From NCBI GenBank assembly GCA_947461645.1, contig CANHMN010000093.1:1-6871 (forward strand): 6,871 bases of DNA, in the 5' to 3' direction. The first letter of the stretch is position 1. Every line of letters begins with the position of its first letter. This document shows positions 6,490 through 6,871 of this stretch, piece after piece. The stretch comes from Chitinophagaceae bacterium (GTDB lineage: Bacteria; Bacteroidota; Bacteroidia; Chitinophagales; Chitinophagaceae). A model generated the notes under the pieces. That model did not search any database. It saw nothing but the letters and a program-made list of their open reading frames with translations, and was not told where the DNA came from. The translations under genes were made by a program, and so were the position numbers.

Positions 6490-6655
6490 TTGGTATTGGT
6501 TTCCGATAGTAAGGAATTAATAGGGAAGCCGGTGAGAGTCCGGCACTATCCCCGTAGCTGTAAGCTCCGTTAATTGTTCGCACCACAAGCCACTGTCATT
6601 TTTGTATGGGAAGGCCGTGAACAAGGAGTAAGTCAGAAGACCTGCCACTGCAACA
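6490..6655 (+). ncRNA. Cobalamin (B12) riboswitch aptamer
   Basis: The conserved elements of the cobalamin aptamer appear in order. P3 is GGGA (6523-6526) with TCCC (6549-6552), enclosing P4, GCCGG (6528-6532) with CCGGC (6540-6544). These are followed by G-T-A-G-C-T-G-T-A-A, the GCCACTG segment near 6589-6595, TGGGAAGGC near 6607-6615 and the B12 box AGTCAGAAGACCTGCC at 6631-6646. TTGTTC (6574-6579) can pair with GAACAA (6619-6624) to close the central arm. The B12 box differs from the common AGCCAGGAGACCTGCC at two bases. The aptamer binds adenosylcobalamin or a related corrinoid and normally switches the downstream gene off when B12 is plentiful. The gene starts 136 nt after the B12 box. 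The outer boundaries are approximate. Confidence 0.95.
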
Positions 6656-6671
6656 TTTATTCACACACTAG

Positions 6672-6745
6672 CTTTCGGGCGAAAGGCTGAGATGTAAAGT
6701 GCTCATCACATTTTATGTTTCCTGTGTCTGCTGTTATAAGCAGAC
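6672..6745 (+). promoter_or_regulatory. Probable expression platform of the B12 riboswitch
   Basis: Two clean hairpins follow the aptamer. CTTTC-GGGC-GAAAG (6672-6685) is suitably placed for the kissing-loop hairpin (L13 type) that contacts the aptamer. GTCTGCT-GTTATA-AGCAGAC (6726-6745) is a 7-bp stem followed by CGTTTATTC, which is a poor U-tract for termination. The second stem ends 37 nt before the ATG, so control of translation or a factor-assisted stop is as likely as intrinsic termination. Placement and pairing are seen; the mechanism is inferred. Confidence 0.45.
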
Positions 6746-6782
6746 CGTTTATTCTCGAAGGCCATTAAAAACTTCTTTAAAA

Positions 6783-6871
6783 ATGAAAAAGAATTTTTTT
6801 GTGGCAACTGTATTATTAATCAGTTTGTCAGCAAGCGCACAAGACACTACCAACCTCATGAATGAAGTGGT
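6783..6871 (+). CDS. Exported protein, likely TonB-dependent cobalamin/corrinoid receptor, 3' end outside window
   Basis: Twenty-nine codons plus two bases are present. The ATG at 6783 opens a signal peptide (M-K-K-N-F-F-V-A-T-V-L-L-I-S-L-S-A-S-A|Q), followed by D-T-T-N-L-M-N-E-V-V at the window edge. A mature N-terminus of the kind x-L-x-E-V-V is the usual TonB-box region (often continuing V-T-A-T-K) of TonB-dependent receptors. Together with the cobalamin riboswitch immediately upstream, the best reading is a BtuB-like outer-membrane receptor for vitamin B12 or another corrinoid, repressed when B12 is available. No gene symbol is given because the barrel is not visible. Another B12-regulated exported protein is possible. 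Seven T residues at 6794-6800 follow the first codons. Confidence 0.7.
   Translation, partial: MKKNFFVATVLLISLSASAQDTTNLMNEV

Noticed and set aside
1..6871. CRISPR array, insertion sequence, tRNA, rRNA or prophage content
   Set aside because: No regularly spaced repeats, transposase motifs, terminal inverted repeats, cloverleaf sequence or phage genes were seen on either strand.

Overview
The window looks like a chromosomal segment of a Bacteroidota bacterium, probably from the Chitinophagales/Sphingobacteriia side. The evidence is moderate-to-low G+C, signal peptides ending in A-Q(Q) or F-A-Q, a large outer-membrane beta-barrel protein of a family typical of this phylum, little purine-rich Shine-Dalgarno sequence before start codons, and several matches to the Bacteroidota -7 promoter element TAnnTTTG. 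No mobile element, CRISPR array, tRNA or rRNA is visible.

Layout from left to right. (1) Positions 1-413, plus strand: the 3' part of a DUF1801 (YdhG-like) protein gene. Its stop lies 3 bp from the stop of the convergent operon that follows. (2) Positions 417-5641, minus strand: a compact three-gene unit read right to left. It encodes a TolC-type outer-membrane factor, then a HlyD/MacA/AcrA-type periplasmic adaptor after 15 bp, then a TonB-receptor-like outer-membrane beta-barrel protein after 20 bp. The first two are two parts of a tripartite export system. The inner-membrane pump (RND or MacB-type ABC) that usually accompanies them is absent from the whole unit. (3) Positions 5642-5983: a divergent intergenic region with a promoter candidate for each direction and one 8-bp inverted repeat. 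(4) Positions 5984-6370, plus strand: a small secreted protein of unassigned function, rich in His, Met, Glu and Cys positions that could bind metal. It is closed by a strong intrinsic terminator. (5) Positions 6461-6871, plus strand: a promoter candidate, a cobalamin riboswitch with a clear B12 box, a long downstream leader, and the first 29 codons of an exported protein. That protein is most likely a TonB-dependent receptor for cobalamin or another corrinoid.

The left-hand operon probably handles export across both membranes, perhaps working with a pump encoded elsewhere. The right-hand unit is a B12-repressed uptake gene. The most interesting points are the pump-less efflux operon with an added beta-barrel protein, and the unassigned His/Met/Cys-bearing secreted protein sitting just before the B12-regulated receptor. 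Neither amounts to a demonstrated new system; most of the window is recognisable accessory or transport content.
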